Source: Bacillota bacterium
GTDB taxonomy: Bacteria; Bacillota; Clostridia; Peptostreptococcales; Anaerovoracaceae
Length of the DNA: 18,019 bases
Reading direction: 5' to 3'
Assembly: GCA_017534025.1 (NCBI GenBank)
Contig: JAFWDF010000018.1
Span: 1-18,019 of the forward strand
In this document: positions 1 through 7,097 of the stretch, in pieces
Position numbering within the stretch: position 1 is the stretch's first letter
How the letters are laid out: each line of letters begins with the position of its first letter
The notes under the pieces: generated by a model
What the model saw: the letters and a program-made list of their open reading frames with translations, nothing else
Database searches by the model: none
What the model was told of the DNA's origin: nothing
Translations under genes and position numbers: made by a program

Positions 1-582
1 CGCCTTGATTGTAATGAGCTTCAGATTGTGGAGCTGCGCGAATTCCTTCAGATCGGAAGTCCGCATCATCTCGCCGTTTTCTTTCATGATTTCACAGCAG
101 AGGCCGACTTCCTTCAGTCCCGCAATGCGCAGCAGATCCACGGTGCCTTCCGTGTGGCCGCCCCGCTCGAACACGCCGCCTTCCTTCGCTTCCAGCGGGA
201 ACATGTGGCCCGGCCGGCGGAAATCCTCCGGCTTCACATCGTCCTCCACGCATTTCATGGCCGTATAGGAACGCTCCACGGCAGAAATACCGGTGGTGGT
301 ATCCACGTGGTCAATAGTCACGGTAAAAGCCGTCGCATGATTGTCCGTATTGTTTTCCACCATCTGTGGAAGATCCAGCTTCTCACAGTACGCTTTGCTC
401 ATCGGCATGCAGATGAGCCCCTTGGCAAAGGTCGCCATGAAATTGATATTCGCCGTTGTCGCGAATTCTGCGGCACAGATCAGGTCGCCTTCATTTTCCC
501 GGTCCGGATCATCGGTGCAGATGATCATTCTGCCGTTTTTAAGCTCTTCTACAGCCTCTTCGATTGTGCTGAAATTAAACAT
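1..582 (-). CDS. ribBA: 3,4-dihydroxy-2-butanone 4-phosphate synthase, probably the N-terminal part of bifunctional RibBA (partial)
   Basis: Converts ribulose 5-phosphate to 3,4-dihydroxy-2-butanone 4-phosphate and formate, supplying the four-carbon unit of riboflavin. The first 194 codons are present and the gene runs off the left edge. Visible family motifs are the acidic Mg-binding stretch DDPDRENEGDL (about residues 24-34), RRPGHMFPL and the GGHTEGTVDL segment, ending at the boundary-like LHNLKLITIK. In RibBA proteins this is followed by a GTP cyclohydrolase II domain. Whether that domain exists here cannot be seen, so ribB alone is possible. The ATG at 582 has an AAGGGAGAG ribosome site. 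It lies 19 nt after the ribE stop, so it is the third gene of the FMN-riboswitch operon. Confidence 0.93.
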   Translation of the reverse strand, partial: MFNFSTIEEAVEELKNGRMIICTDDPDRENEGDLICAAEFATTANINFMATFAKGLICMPMSKAYCEKLDLPQMVENNTDNHATAFTVTIDHVDTTTGISAVERSYTAMKCVEDDVKPEDFRRPGHMFPLEAKEGGVFERGGHTEGTVDLLRIAGLKEVGLCCEIMKENGEMMRTSDLKEFAQLHNLKLITIKA

Positions 583-601
583 TTTATATATCTCTCCCTT
601 C

Positions 602-1264
602 TCAGATAAACCCGTTTTCGGCGAGCATTTCCAGACTTAATCCACTGCTGCGGGGTGCCGGCGCCGCTTCCTCCGCGCCGAAATTCATCAGCCGTTCCAC
701 GTATTTGCCAATCACATCATTCTCCAGATTGACCACGTCCCCCGGTTTCTTTGATAACAGAATCGTTTCCTCGCCCGTGTGCGGAATGATGGATACTTTA
801 AAGTAATCCGTTCCCAGATCCGCCACGGTCAGGCTGATGCCGTCAATCGCGATCGATCCCTTTTCTACAATGAGCCGGATGATGGAGGCAGGCGCCCGTA
901 CCGTCACCCAGACCGCATTTTCTTCCCGTTTCATATCGGTAATGGTTCCCGTCCCGTCGATATGACCGGATACGATATGACCGCCGAAGCGGCCCCCGGC
1001 CGCCATGGCCCGCTCCAGATTCACCCGGGATCCCGAACGCAGTTCCCCCAGGTTGGAGCGCCTCAGAGTCTCTGCCATGACATCCGCTTCAAAGACATTG
1101 CCCTGAATCGCTGCCGCCGTCAGGCAGACGCCGTTGACCGCCACGCTGTCGCCCAGCTGCAGATCACTGAATATTTTGCTGCCGCTGATGCCGATCCGGG
1201 CGGATACGCTGCCGTTCCGTACGGTCTTAATGGTACCGATTTCTTCAATGATGCCTGTAAACAT
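602..1264 (-). CDS. ribE: Riboflavin synthase, alpha chain
   Basis: Catalyses dismutation of two 6,7-dimethyl-8-ribityllumazine molecules to riboflavin plus the pyrimidinedione precursor, the last step of the pathway, in the cytosol as a trimer. The 220-aa length is usual for the family. It begins with the signature MFTGIIEEIG and has two lumazine-binding repeats: the first with GDSVAVNGVCLT (about 38-49), the second starting at GGHIVSGHIDG (about 94-104) with GSIAIDGISLTV (about 136-147). The start is fixed by AAGGAGTG just upstream, which overlaps the end of ribD (ribD stop to ribE ATG only 6 nt), implying translational coupling. Called ribB in some Bacillus naming. Confidence 0.97.
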   Translation of the reverse strand: MFTGIIEEIGTIKTVRNGSVSARIGISGSKIFSDLQLGDSVAVNGVCLTAAAIQGNVFEADVMAETLRRSNLGELRSGSRVNLERAMAAGGRFGGHIVSGHIDGTGTITDMKREENAVWVTVRAPASIIRLIVEKGSIAIDGISLTVADLGTDYFKVSIIPHTGEETILLSKKPGDVVNLENDVIGKYVERLMNFGAEEAAPAPRSSGLSLEMLAENGFI

Positions 1265-1270
1265 GCGGCA

Positions 1271-2461
1271 TCACTCCTTTCTTCTATATGTCAGCAGGAC
1301 GTCTTCACCGAACTGGCGGATTTCCGGTGCGCCCAGTCTTATGCAGTCCGCCATGACCGGAATACCTTCCCCGCCGACCGGAGTCTTTGCTTCCTGCCCG
1401 CCTACGATTTTCGGCGCTATGTACACCTGCACTTCACTGACCATGCCGGATGCCGCTGCAGAGAAATGAATCCGGGAGCCGCCTTCGATCAGGACACTGT
1501 CGAGGCCCATCTCTCCCAGGCGGTTCAGTATAGCCGCCAGATCCGCGTGTCCTTCCGCATCGGCCGGTACAGGAAGCAGCTCCGCACCCGCCGACTGCAG
1601 CATAGCCGCCCGTTTCTGCAGATCCGCATTGTCCGGATCTTCTGCATATGCAATGATGGTTCTCTGGCGGTCCGCACTTCCGATAATTCTGGAATCCATA
1701 GGAATTCTCAGACGGCTGTCGCTGATCACGCGTACCGGATCCGGACTGTGCCCCGCCTGGGAAGGCGCTTCCCAGAGGTCCGGCTGTCCGTTTTCATCCT
1801 CGTAGCGGCAGTTCAGCGTCGGATCGTCCGCCAGCACGGTCCCGATGCCCACCAGAATGGCCGCCGCCTGTTTTCTGGTCAGATGGGTATGATTTCTGGA
1901 AGCCTGATTGGTAATCCAGCGGGAATCTCCCGTGGCAGTCGCGATTTTGCCGTCTGCCGTCATGGCGTATTTCATGATCACATACGGTTTTCCGGTGGTA
2001 ATGTAATGGAAGAAAATCCGGTTCAGAGCGCGGCACTCCTTTTCCAGTACCGGTCCGTCCACCTCCACGCCGGCTTCCCGCAGAATCTCCGTGCCTTTTC
2101 CGGCGACGAGAGGATTGGGATCCGGAGAACCGATCACCACCCGGCCCAGCCGGTTCTCGATAATCGCTTCCGTGCAGGGCGGTGTTTTCCCGTAATGGCA
2201 GCACGGCTCCAGTGTCACATACATCACTGCCCCGGCCGGATCATGCCCCCTTCTGCGGCAGTCCGCCAGCGCATTGCGCTCCGCGTGCAGCTCGCCGCAC
2301 TTTTCATGGAAGCCTTCTCCAAGGACTTTGCCATCCCGGACGATGACCGAACCCACCATCGGATTCGGGCTCACATGCCCCAGACCTTTTTTCGCCAGTT
2401 CCAGAGCCCTCGCCATCCATCGTTCGTCTTCACGCTGCTTTTCCATCGTCTCTTCTGCCAT
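1271..2461 (-). CDS. ribD: Bifunctional diaminohydroxyphosphoribosylaminopyrimidine deaminase / 5-amino-6-(5-phosphoribosylamino)uracil reductase
   Basis: Performs the second and third steps from GTP towards riboflavin: zinc-dependent deamination of the pyrimidine, then NADPH-dependent reduction of the ribose side chain. Of 396 aa, residues 12-150 form the cytidine-deaminase-like domain with the zinc ligands and catalytic Glu in HAE (59-61) and PCC (86-88, with Cys96). Residues 158-396 are the RibD C-terminal reductase domain, with MKYAMTADGKIA (163-174), VGIGTVLADDPTL (204-216) and LIEGGS (324-329). The ATG at 2461 follows AGGGGAAG. It is the first gene of the operon, directly downstream of the FMN riboswitch and terminator, so its expression should fall when FMN is abundant. 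Confidence 0.97.
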   Translation of the reverse strand: MAEETMEKQREDERWMARALELAKKGLGHVSPNPMVGSVIVRDGKVLGEGFHEKCGELHAERNALADCRRRGHDPAGAVMYVTLEPCCHYGKTPPCTEAIIENRLGRVVIGSPDPNPLVAGKGTEILREAGVEVDGPVLEKECRALNRIFFHYITTGKPYVIMKYAMTADGKIATATGDSRWITNQASRNHTHLTRKQAAAILVGIGTVLADDPTLNCRYEDENGQPDLWEAPSQAGHSPDPVRVISDSRLRIPMDSRIIGSADRQRTIIAYAEDPDNADLQKRAAMLQSAGAELLPVPADAEGHADLAAILNRLGEMGLDSVLIEGGSRIHFSAAASGMVSEVQVYIAPKIVGGQEAKTPVGGEGIPVMADCIRLGAPEIRQFGEDVLLTYRRKE

Positions 2462-2485
2462 CTTACTTCCCCTGTATCGATTCCG

Positions 2486-2519
2486 AAAAAAAGCCCCGGT
2501 TTACGACGCAAACCAGGGC
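2486..2519 (-). terminator. Intrinsic terminator controlled by the FMN riboswitch
   Basis: On the minus strand a 10-bp stem (GCCCTGGTTT / AAACCGGGGC, one G-U pair) with a 7-nt loop is followed by seven T. It lies between the riboswitch aptamer and the ribD ribosome site, the expected place for transcriptional attenuation. Its 5' arm (TGCCCTG, 2514-2520) is perfectly complementary to CAGGGCA in the aptamer core (2639-2645), a candidate antiterminator pairing. That pairing is inferred. Confidence 0.9.
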
Positions 2520-2545
2520 ATGAAAACACGCAAAAAACAATAAAC

Positions 2546-2652
2546 TGTCTTCTCCCATCCAGACTATACTGTCGGCTCCGGAATCTAACCGGATCAGCTT
2601 GCGCTCGCGGGCTGTACCGCCGGTCGGGAATCACACCCTGCCCTGAAGATCA
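2546..2652 (-). promoter_or_regulatory. FMN riboswitch (RFN element)
   Basis: The minus strand carries the conserved RFN sequence blocks in order: ATCTTCAGGGCAGGGTG, ATTCCCGACCGGCGGTA, AGCCCGCGAGC, GATCCGGTTAGATTCCGGAGCC and GTCTGGATGGGAGAAGA. The closing P1 helix pairs TCTTC (2645-2649) with GAAGA (2548-2552). The element binds FMN and here is followed by an intrinsic terminator and then ribD, so high FMN should stop transcription of the riboflavin genes. The boundaries are good to a few bases. Confidence 0.96.
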
Positions 2653-2674
2653 TTTATTCCTTATGTATATAAAA

Positions 2675-2703
2675 ATATTAGCACTCGCAAATAGTTCTGT
2701 CAA
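2675..2703 (-). promoter_or_regulatory. Sigma-A-type promoter of the riboflavin operon
   Basis: On the minus strand TTGACA (2698-2703) is followed after 17 nt by TAATAT (2675-2680). A TG one base before it makes it an extended -10. It sits about 22 nt before the riboswitch. Transcription would start near 2668. Confidence 0.8.
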
Positions 2704-2739
2704 CAGAGAATGCCCTTTTCCCGGAAATTGCGCCAATAC

Positions 2740-2772
2740 AAAAGAGCTGTGATTCCCGAAGGATCACAGCTC
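2740..2772 (-). terminator. Intrinsic terminator after the SLH peptidase gene
   Basis: On the minus strand a 10-bp perfect stem GAGCTGTGAT / ATCACAGCTC (2763-2772 with 2744-2753) is extended inwards by a CC(TTCG)GG tetraloop with one bulged A. It is followed by TTTTGTATT. It lies 28 nt after the stop of the gene ending at 2800 and separates it from the rib promoter. The T tract is short, but the stem is strong. Confidence 0.8.
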
Positions 2773-2799
2773 TCTGTCTTTCATCTCTTTTCAGCTTAA

Positions 2800-4203
2800 T
2801 TACAGCTGCATTCTCTGAGTAGAATCGCCCATTCTGGACATTACAGCAGCAACCTGTGCTCTTGTAATGCTGTCGTCCGGATTAAAGCTTCCGTCCGTAA
2901 ATCCGGCCAGAATACCGGAGCGGTAGAAACCGTAAACGATCATACCTGCCGGCGTATTGAAGTCCACATCAGGGATATCGCCGAAGTCTACATTGTTGAT
3001 GGTTACCAGCGCGTCAGCCGGAAGCGCATTGCCTACGATATATGCAAACTCGAGACGGCTCGCCGCTCTGTTCGGACTGATCTGAACAGCCTTGTATACT
3101 TCGTCGTCAATAACTCCGTTTTCAATACCGTATCTGGCGTATGCCATATACCATGCTTCACCGGATTTTGACTTGAATACACTGGTGTCGCCGCCGGTTT
3201 CGTAAATGTTATGTACTCTTGCAGCCAGCGTAACCGCCTGTGCAACTGTTACATTGCCGCTGACGTCGAAGACATTTCTGTCCACGCCGTTCATGAGGCC
3301 CATCTCATACGCTGTGGCTACATATGTGCCGAACCAGTCGCCGGACTTTACATCGTTGAACTGATTCTGAACATAACTGTTGACACGATCAAAGTGAACG
3401 CTCTGAACAGTTGCTGTATCATCATAAATCAGGACGTCCGAGTTAAGATCATCATCATTTACGAGACCTGCAGTATCTCCGTCACCGTTCGTTCCGAAAT
3501 TATAGTTGCCGTAGGAGGCGCCATTGTCCTCATCAGCCTGCTGCTGCTTTACCTTTTCAAGGTAAGCTGCGTCGTATGCCGCTGCAGCCACGCCATCATA
3601 GGACGAAATGTACCAATAGGAATCCAGCGCGTTGATAATCGCTGCCTGTACTGCGGCCGCTCCTGTGCTGGAAGTACATTTTCTCAGCCAGGATTCCGCG
3701 AGAGTCATTTCCCTTGCTCCGAGAGCAGGATCCGCACAGTAGAAGGTATCTGTGCTTCTGTCATATCTGGTAAGGAAGATCGCGTGAGGAAGTCCTCTTT
3801 CGTAGATCTCAAACCCTTCCGGATGATTCTGGAGAATGGCTATCAGCTGCGCTTTATGATTATCGGAACTGAAATTTGCATAGGAGATCTTCATGCCCGC
3901 ATAGCTGAAGGAATGAAGAAGACCACCGGACCATGCCGTGGAAATAACGGCGGACTGGGTAATGCTTTCCCAGGAAGCGCTTCCCATCATCTTCGCTTTG
4001 GATCTCATCATCATGACGCAGGAAGCAAGCGTACATTTCCCGCTGCCCATCTGAGTAGCGTAGATGCCGTTATAAGATTCGTACATAGCCGCGCTGGAAG
4101 TTTCCGTCTGCGCAAACTGAATACCGAAAACAGACAAAAGTAAGAGTAACGCAAGGACTAAACTGCAGCCCCTGCGGGTACTGGGTACATTTGAATTAAC
4201 CAT
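2800..4203 (-). CDS. Secreted C39-like cysteine peptidase with three SLH domains
   Basis: A predicted exported 467-aa protein anchored to the cell wall. Residues 1-38 form a signal peptide (Arg9-Arg11, hydrophobic core 14-30, Ala-rich cleavage region). Residues 41-200 resemble the peptidase C39-like papain fold: Gln51 plus Cys57 in GSGKCTLAS, His140 in LPHAIFL and Asp158 in CADPAL are the likely oxyanion Gln and catalytic triad. An acidic Gly/Asn linker (about 220-265) leads to SLH repeats at about 282-338, 342-398 and 404-460; the last, with GFTDGSFNPDDSITRAQ, is closest to consensus. SLH domains bind pyruvylated secondary wall polymers. The substrate is unknown and could be peptide or peptidoglycan cross-links. 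The start is set by GAGGT 8 nt upstream. It is transcribed alone from its own promoter, with a long structured leader. Confidence 0.82.
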   Translation of the reverse strand: MVNSNVPSTRRGCSLVLALLLLLSVFGIQFAQTETSSAAMYESYNGIYATQMGSGKCTLASCVMMMRSKAKMMGSASWESITQSAVISTAWSGGLLHSFSYAGMKISYANFSSDNHKAQLIAILQNHPEGFEIYERGLPHAIFLTRYDRSTDTFYCADPALGAREMTLAESWLRKCTSSTGAAAVQAAIINALDSYWYISSYDGVAAAAYDAAYLEKVKQQQADEDNGASYGNYNFGTNGDGDTAGLVNDDDLNSDVLIYDDTATVQSVHFDRVNSYVQNQFNDVKSGDWFGTYVATAYEMGLMNGVDRNVFDVSGNVTVAQAVTLAARVHNIYETGGDTSVFKSKSGEAWYMAYARYGIENGVIDDEVYKAVQISPNRAASRLEFAYIVGNALPADALVTINNVDFGDIPDVDFNTPAGMIVYGFYRSGILAGFTDGSFNPDDSITRAQVAAVMSRMGDSTQRMQL

Positions 4204-4409
4204 AGATATTTACCTCATCAAGTTTCAACACTGCAACTATAATGCAAATGCCCGATTTTGCCGAGTGAGCACCTGCATTCCCTAAAGAAGCTCGGTCCCC
4301 GCAGGAACCGGCGTCCAGACACCGCTCATCAGAACGGAAAAATGACTCAAACACTTGTATTGAGCCGTCCGCAGCGCCCCTGGCGGAGCCCTCCGAAAAG
4401 CTTTATACA
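4204..4409 (-). promoter_or_regulatory. Long structured 5' leader RNA of the SLH peptidase gene
   Basis: From the predicted start site to the ATG is about 205 nt with no ORF worth calling. On the minus strand it can form GCTCC-GCCA-GGGGC (4376-4389), a CTCAA/TTGAG hairpin (4346-4364), CGGTGT-CTGG-ACGCCG (4309-4324), GGTTCC-TGCG-GGGACC (4294-4309), a closing pair CCGAG/CTCGG (4261-4265 with 4291-4295) and GCAAA/TTTGC (4244-4261). CCTGC (4301-4305) can also pair with GCAGG (4272-4276) as a pseudoknot. Three stems contain a G-T pair that becomes C-A on the other strand, supporting function as minus-strand RNA. I could not match it to a known riboswitch class. Confidence 0.55.
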
Positions 4410-4415
4410 AGCAAA

Positions 4416-4444
4416 ATTTTAGAGGATACCCTGTAAACAGTCAA
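4416..4444 (-). promoter_or_regulatory. Promoter of the SLH peptidase gene
   Basis: On the minus strand TTGACT (4439-4444), a 17-nt spacer and TAAAAT (4416-4421) match sigma-A consensus at 5/6 and 5/6. It lies about 215 nt upstream of the ATG, so the transcript must contain the long leader. Confidence 0.7.
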
Positions 4445-4687
4445 TCAAACAGAGCCATAAGTAATACTTGAGTAATCTTTCTGTAACATAAATTTAATAT
4501 TTATTTCAGAATTTTTTCAGAATTTTAAGATTTTTTTAATGAATTTAATGCAAAAAAGCCTGTAATTTTCACATTTCTTTCAGTTTTTTCCCGGGAAGAA
4601 TCTTAATTTCATAATATTTTAAGAAAAAACAAAGAATAATATTTTTGTAACAATTCATTAATGCTTTCGAAAAAAAGCTGCCCATTA
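4445..4687. other. AT-rich gap with no gene seen
   Basis: This stretch between the SLH gene promoter and the end of CoA-transferase B is far more AT-rich than its surroundings. It holds A and T runs and a direct repeat of TTTCAGAATTTT (about 4504-4526). I found no ORF with a ribosome site and no convincing terminator for the gene ending at 4688. A GCTTT/AAAGC hairpin near 4665-4680 lacks a following T run. Confidence 0.5.
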
Positions 4688-6010
4688 TTAATACGAATGT
4701 CCGTAACGGCGCTCAAATTCCTCCTTCAGTTCATCGTGGAACTGAGGATCCGCAATGCGGATCAGATCCCGGGACTGGTCTTCCAGGCTCTTGCCTTTCA
4801 GGCAGGCAATGCCGTTTTCCGTGACGACATACTCCGTGTCCTCTCTGGTCAGCGTTACTTCCGAGCCTCTGGTAATAAACGGTGTAATCTTGGATACCAG
4901 TTTCCCGGAAAAATCCATGACGCTGGATGTCATGGCGATGATACTGCGCCCTTTTCCGTCTCTGGAAAGAGCCGCGCCAAGATTCAGGGAAGGCTGCCCG
5001 CCCACGCCGCTGAACTGGTATTCTCCGATGCTGGCAGAAACAATCTGCCCCATCAGATCGATACTGACCGCGGAATTGACTATGCAGACATTGGACTGCC
5101 GGGCGATCATCAGCGGATGATTGCAGTATGTTGCAGAACGGAAATTGATCTTCGGATTCCGGTCACAGAAATCATATAAATCCTTCGACCCCACCACAAA
5201 CGAGGTCGTCATGACATCCGGATCCGTCGTGCAGTATTTATTGGTAATAATCCCTTCATTGAACAAATCCATGACGGCGTCCGAAAACATATCCGTAAAC
5301 ACGCCCAGGTCCTTTTTCTTATGTAAAGAATAGGACACCGCTGCCGGAATCGAGCCTACGCCCAGCGAGATCGTTGCCCGGTCAGGAATGAGCGATGCGC
5401 AGTACTCGCCGATCTGCTTTTCCTTGTCGGACAGAGGCGGCAGCCGGAATTCCTTCAGGGGTTCATCCGCTTCCACAAACCGGTCCACCTGGCTGACATG
5501 CACGGCAGTATCGCCATGCGTCACCGGCACGTTCCGGTTGATCTGCGCAATGATCCGGTCCGCGTGCTTCACTGCTGCCATAGTATAGTCCACCGAAACA
5601 CCGATGCTCATATAGCCTCTGGAATCAGGCGGCGACATATTAATGATGGCAACGTCACATTTATAGATGCCCTTCTCAAAAAACTGATCGGTCTGATAAT
5701 AATGATTCGGCGTCGTATCGCCGTATCCCTCGGCTACGCAGCTGCGGGTTCCCGGACTCAGAAACCATCCGTCGAAATGAAAATGATCCTTATATTCCGG
5801 TTTGGTATATTCCCCTGCCCCCATCGACTGCATGTGATGGATAGTAATATCCGTAAACGCTTCGTAATTGCGGATCAGTGCGTCAATGAGCGCCTGCGGT
5901 TCGCAGGCATTATGTCCGAACACGATATGATCGCCGGAGCGGACGATCTCCCGCACCGCCTGATCGGCAGAGCATTTTCTACTGTTGTAATAGTCTTTCC
6001 AGTCCTGCAT
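4688..6010 (-). CDS. Acetyl-CoA hydrolase/transferase family protein (CoA-transferase B), Asp at the catalytic Glu position
   Basis: A 440-aa member of the family of 4-hydroxybutyrate CoA-transferase, butyryl-CoA:acetate CoA-transferase and acetyl-CoA hydrolase, enzymes that move CoA between carboxylic acids. Family landmarks are SPPDSRGYMSIGVSVD (about 126-141), IGEYCASLIPDRATISLGVGSIP (about 200-222) and TENGIACLKGKSL near the C terminus. The usual HTEM-SDG active-site segment reads FTDMFSDA here: the catalytic Glu, which forms a glutamyl-CoA intermediate, is Asp240. The conserved GGQ-x-D-F reads GGQPSL. The start at 6010 follows GGAGGAAG and begins MQDWKDYY, parallel to MKNWRDNF of its paralogue. 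An in-frame TTG at 6043 is less likely. The substrate is unknown; it may be a slow transferase or a hydrolase. Confidence 0.85.
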   Translation of the reverse strand: MQDWKDYYNSRKCSADQAVREIVRSGDHIVFGHNACEPQALIDALIRNYEAFTDITIHHMQSMGAGEYTKPEYKDHFHFDGWFLSPGTRSCVAEGYGDTTPNHYYQTDQFFEKGIYKCDVAIINMSPPDSRGYMSIGVSVDYTMAAVKHADRIIAQINRNVPVTHGDTAVHVSQVDRFVEADEPLKEFRLPPLSDKEKQIGEYCASLIPDRATISLGVGSIPAAVSYSLHKKKDLGVFTDMFSDAVMDLFNEGIITNKYCTTDPDVMTTSFVVGSKDLYDFCDRNPKINFRSATYCNHPLMIARQSNVCIVNSAVSIDLMGQIVSASIGEYQFSGVGGQPSLNLGAALSRDGKGRSIIAMTSSVMDFSGKLVSKITPFITRGSEVTLTREDTEYVVTENGIACLKGKSLEDQSRDLIRIADPQFHDELKEEFERRYGHSY

Positions 6011-6026
6011 GGCTTCCTCCATCTGT

Positions 6027-6111
6027 TCAGACACCGGCCACAAAGAGTTCCAGCGCCAGCGGCGCTTCCATGACGCCGGTCTTGATATTCCGGTCCACTT
6101 CGTATGCTTTT
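6027..6111 (-). other. holA: Displaced C-terminal coding segment of holA (+1 frame)
   Basis: Directly after the TAG that ends the holA frame at 6112, the +1 frame encodes KAYEVDRNIKTGVMEAPLAL followed by ELFVAGV and TGA at 6027-6029. This matches the usual end of Firmicute DNA polymerase III delta subunits. Skipping a single base (6114) joins both parts into a 345-aa protein, the normal length. The new stop lies 16 nt before the CoA-transferase B ATG, consistent with tight operon spacing. Confidence 0.85.
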
Positions 6112-7065
6112 CTACGATATTTCCTTAAGCTGATCCGAGGAATACCTGGCCGCCGGCCGCGAAAGCAGGCGCACACGGTATTCATTGAATTTCAGCTGTT
6201 TTGTCAGAACGGATATCGGCCTTCCAAGCTCCGCCGTTTCCCGGATCAGCATCATAATCTCAAACTGTGAGCAGATCATCCCCAGAATGTTGAATTCACT
6301 GCCCCCGTAAGAAAGCAGCACCTTCAGCATCCGCATGGCCCTTGCCTTATCTCCCGCCGTCAGCGCGTCGGTGAACGCGAAAACATCGCGTTCCTCGTTC
6401 GGCATCACGGCTTCGCTGACGTCCTCTGCCGTAACCGTACCGCTGCTGTGCGCCGCGACTTTGGCTACGTCCGCACGGATATTCGACAGGGTTCTTCCGG
6501 AATCCTTATCATAATAGCCGGAAACCTCGATCAGTGTGTCCACTGCATCCGGTTCGAAGGCCACCCCTTCCTGTTTCAGGTATTTCCGGATAAAACCGCC
6601 CAGTGTCCGCCGGTCAACCCTGGAAATATCATACGCTTTTCCGGCCTTTGCCAGTGCCTGGCCGAAGCCCTTTCCCAGCCGGCCTTTTTCTTCCTGCGAA
6701 AAGATCAGAATCGTTGTGTCCGGTACCCGGGAAAGAAAGTCACTGAGGAGGTCCAGATCATCGCATTTCGGATTCAGATCCGTGACCCGTACCACCCGCT
6801 TCTCGGACATCATCGGCAGCATCTCACAGGCTTCCATGATTCCGGCCGCCGAACTCAGCCGGTATCCTTCGATTTCCGTAAAGTCCAGCATGCGAACCGC
6901 TTCCTGTACATACCGGTCCGCGATCTGCTCCGTTACCCAGCGCATCAGATACTCTTCCGTTCCGTACAGAAGAATGACATTCGGGAGGGTTCCTTTCTTC
7001 AGTTCCTCCTGAACCAGCTGAAAATCCGACTGGCTGCTGCTTTTTCTGTAATTATTTGCACTCAT
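6112..7065 (-). CDS. holA: DNA polymerase III delta subunit, frameshifted near the 3' end
   Basis: The delta subunit is the clamp-loader wrench that opens the beta sliding clamp during replication. The frame as it stands encodes 317 aa: an N-terminal domain with LPNVILLYGTEEYL (about 27-40), then RVVRVTDL, a domain III helical region with FAFTDALTAGDKARAMRML, and LLSYGGSEFNILGMICSQFE near the end. It stops after SSDQLKEIS, about 28 residues short of the family end, and the missing end is intact in the +1 frame (to 6027). holA is normally essential, so a sequencing or assembly error is the first explanation. The ATG at 7065 has only a weak ribosome site, 32 nt after the preceding gene, suggesting coupling. 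Confidence 0.9.
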   Translation of the reverse strand: MSANNYRKSSSQSDFQLVQEELKKGTLPNVILLYGTEEYLMRWVTEQIADRYVQEAVRMLDFTEIEGYRLSSAAGIMEACEMLPMMSEKRVVRVTDLNPKCDDLDLLSDFLSRVPDTTILIFSQEEKGRLGKGFGQALAKAGKAYDISRVDRRTLGGFIRKYLKQEGVAFEPDAVDTLIEVSGYYDKDSGRTLSNIRADVAKVAAHSSGTVTAEDVSEAVMPNEERDVFAFTDALTAGDKARAMRMLKVLLSYGGSEFNILGMICSQFEIMMLIRETAELGRPISVLTKQLKFNEYRVRLLSRPAARYSSDQLKEIS

Positions 7066-7097
7066 ATCAAATCTGTACTCACTTCTTCGCTGCCGGC

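Noticed and set aside
779..2752. Long open frame on the plus strand (657 codons)
   Set aside because: It lies antisense to ribE and ribD, reads through the FMN riboswitch and terminator, has a His/Arg-rich composition typical of a shadow frame, and resembles no family.
4244..4409. c-di-AMP (ydaO) or c-di-GMP riboswitch
   Set aside because: Only fragments such as GCGGGGACC and CTTTAGGG resemble ydaO; the conserved CCCGACAGCTAAC block is missing, and no GEMM blocks are present.
6011..6043. TTG start giving CoA-transferase B 11 extra residues
   Set aside because: It would overlap the restored holA reading, has no ribosome site, and the ATG at 6010 has GGAGGAAG and aligns with the paralogue's start.
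6108..6120. prfB-like programmed +1 frameshift in holA
   Set aside because: The shift site TCG-TAG lacks a CTT-TGA-type slippery codon and an internal Shine-Dalgarno at the right distance, so error or mutation is more likely.
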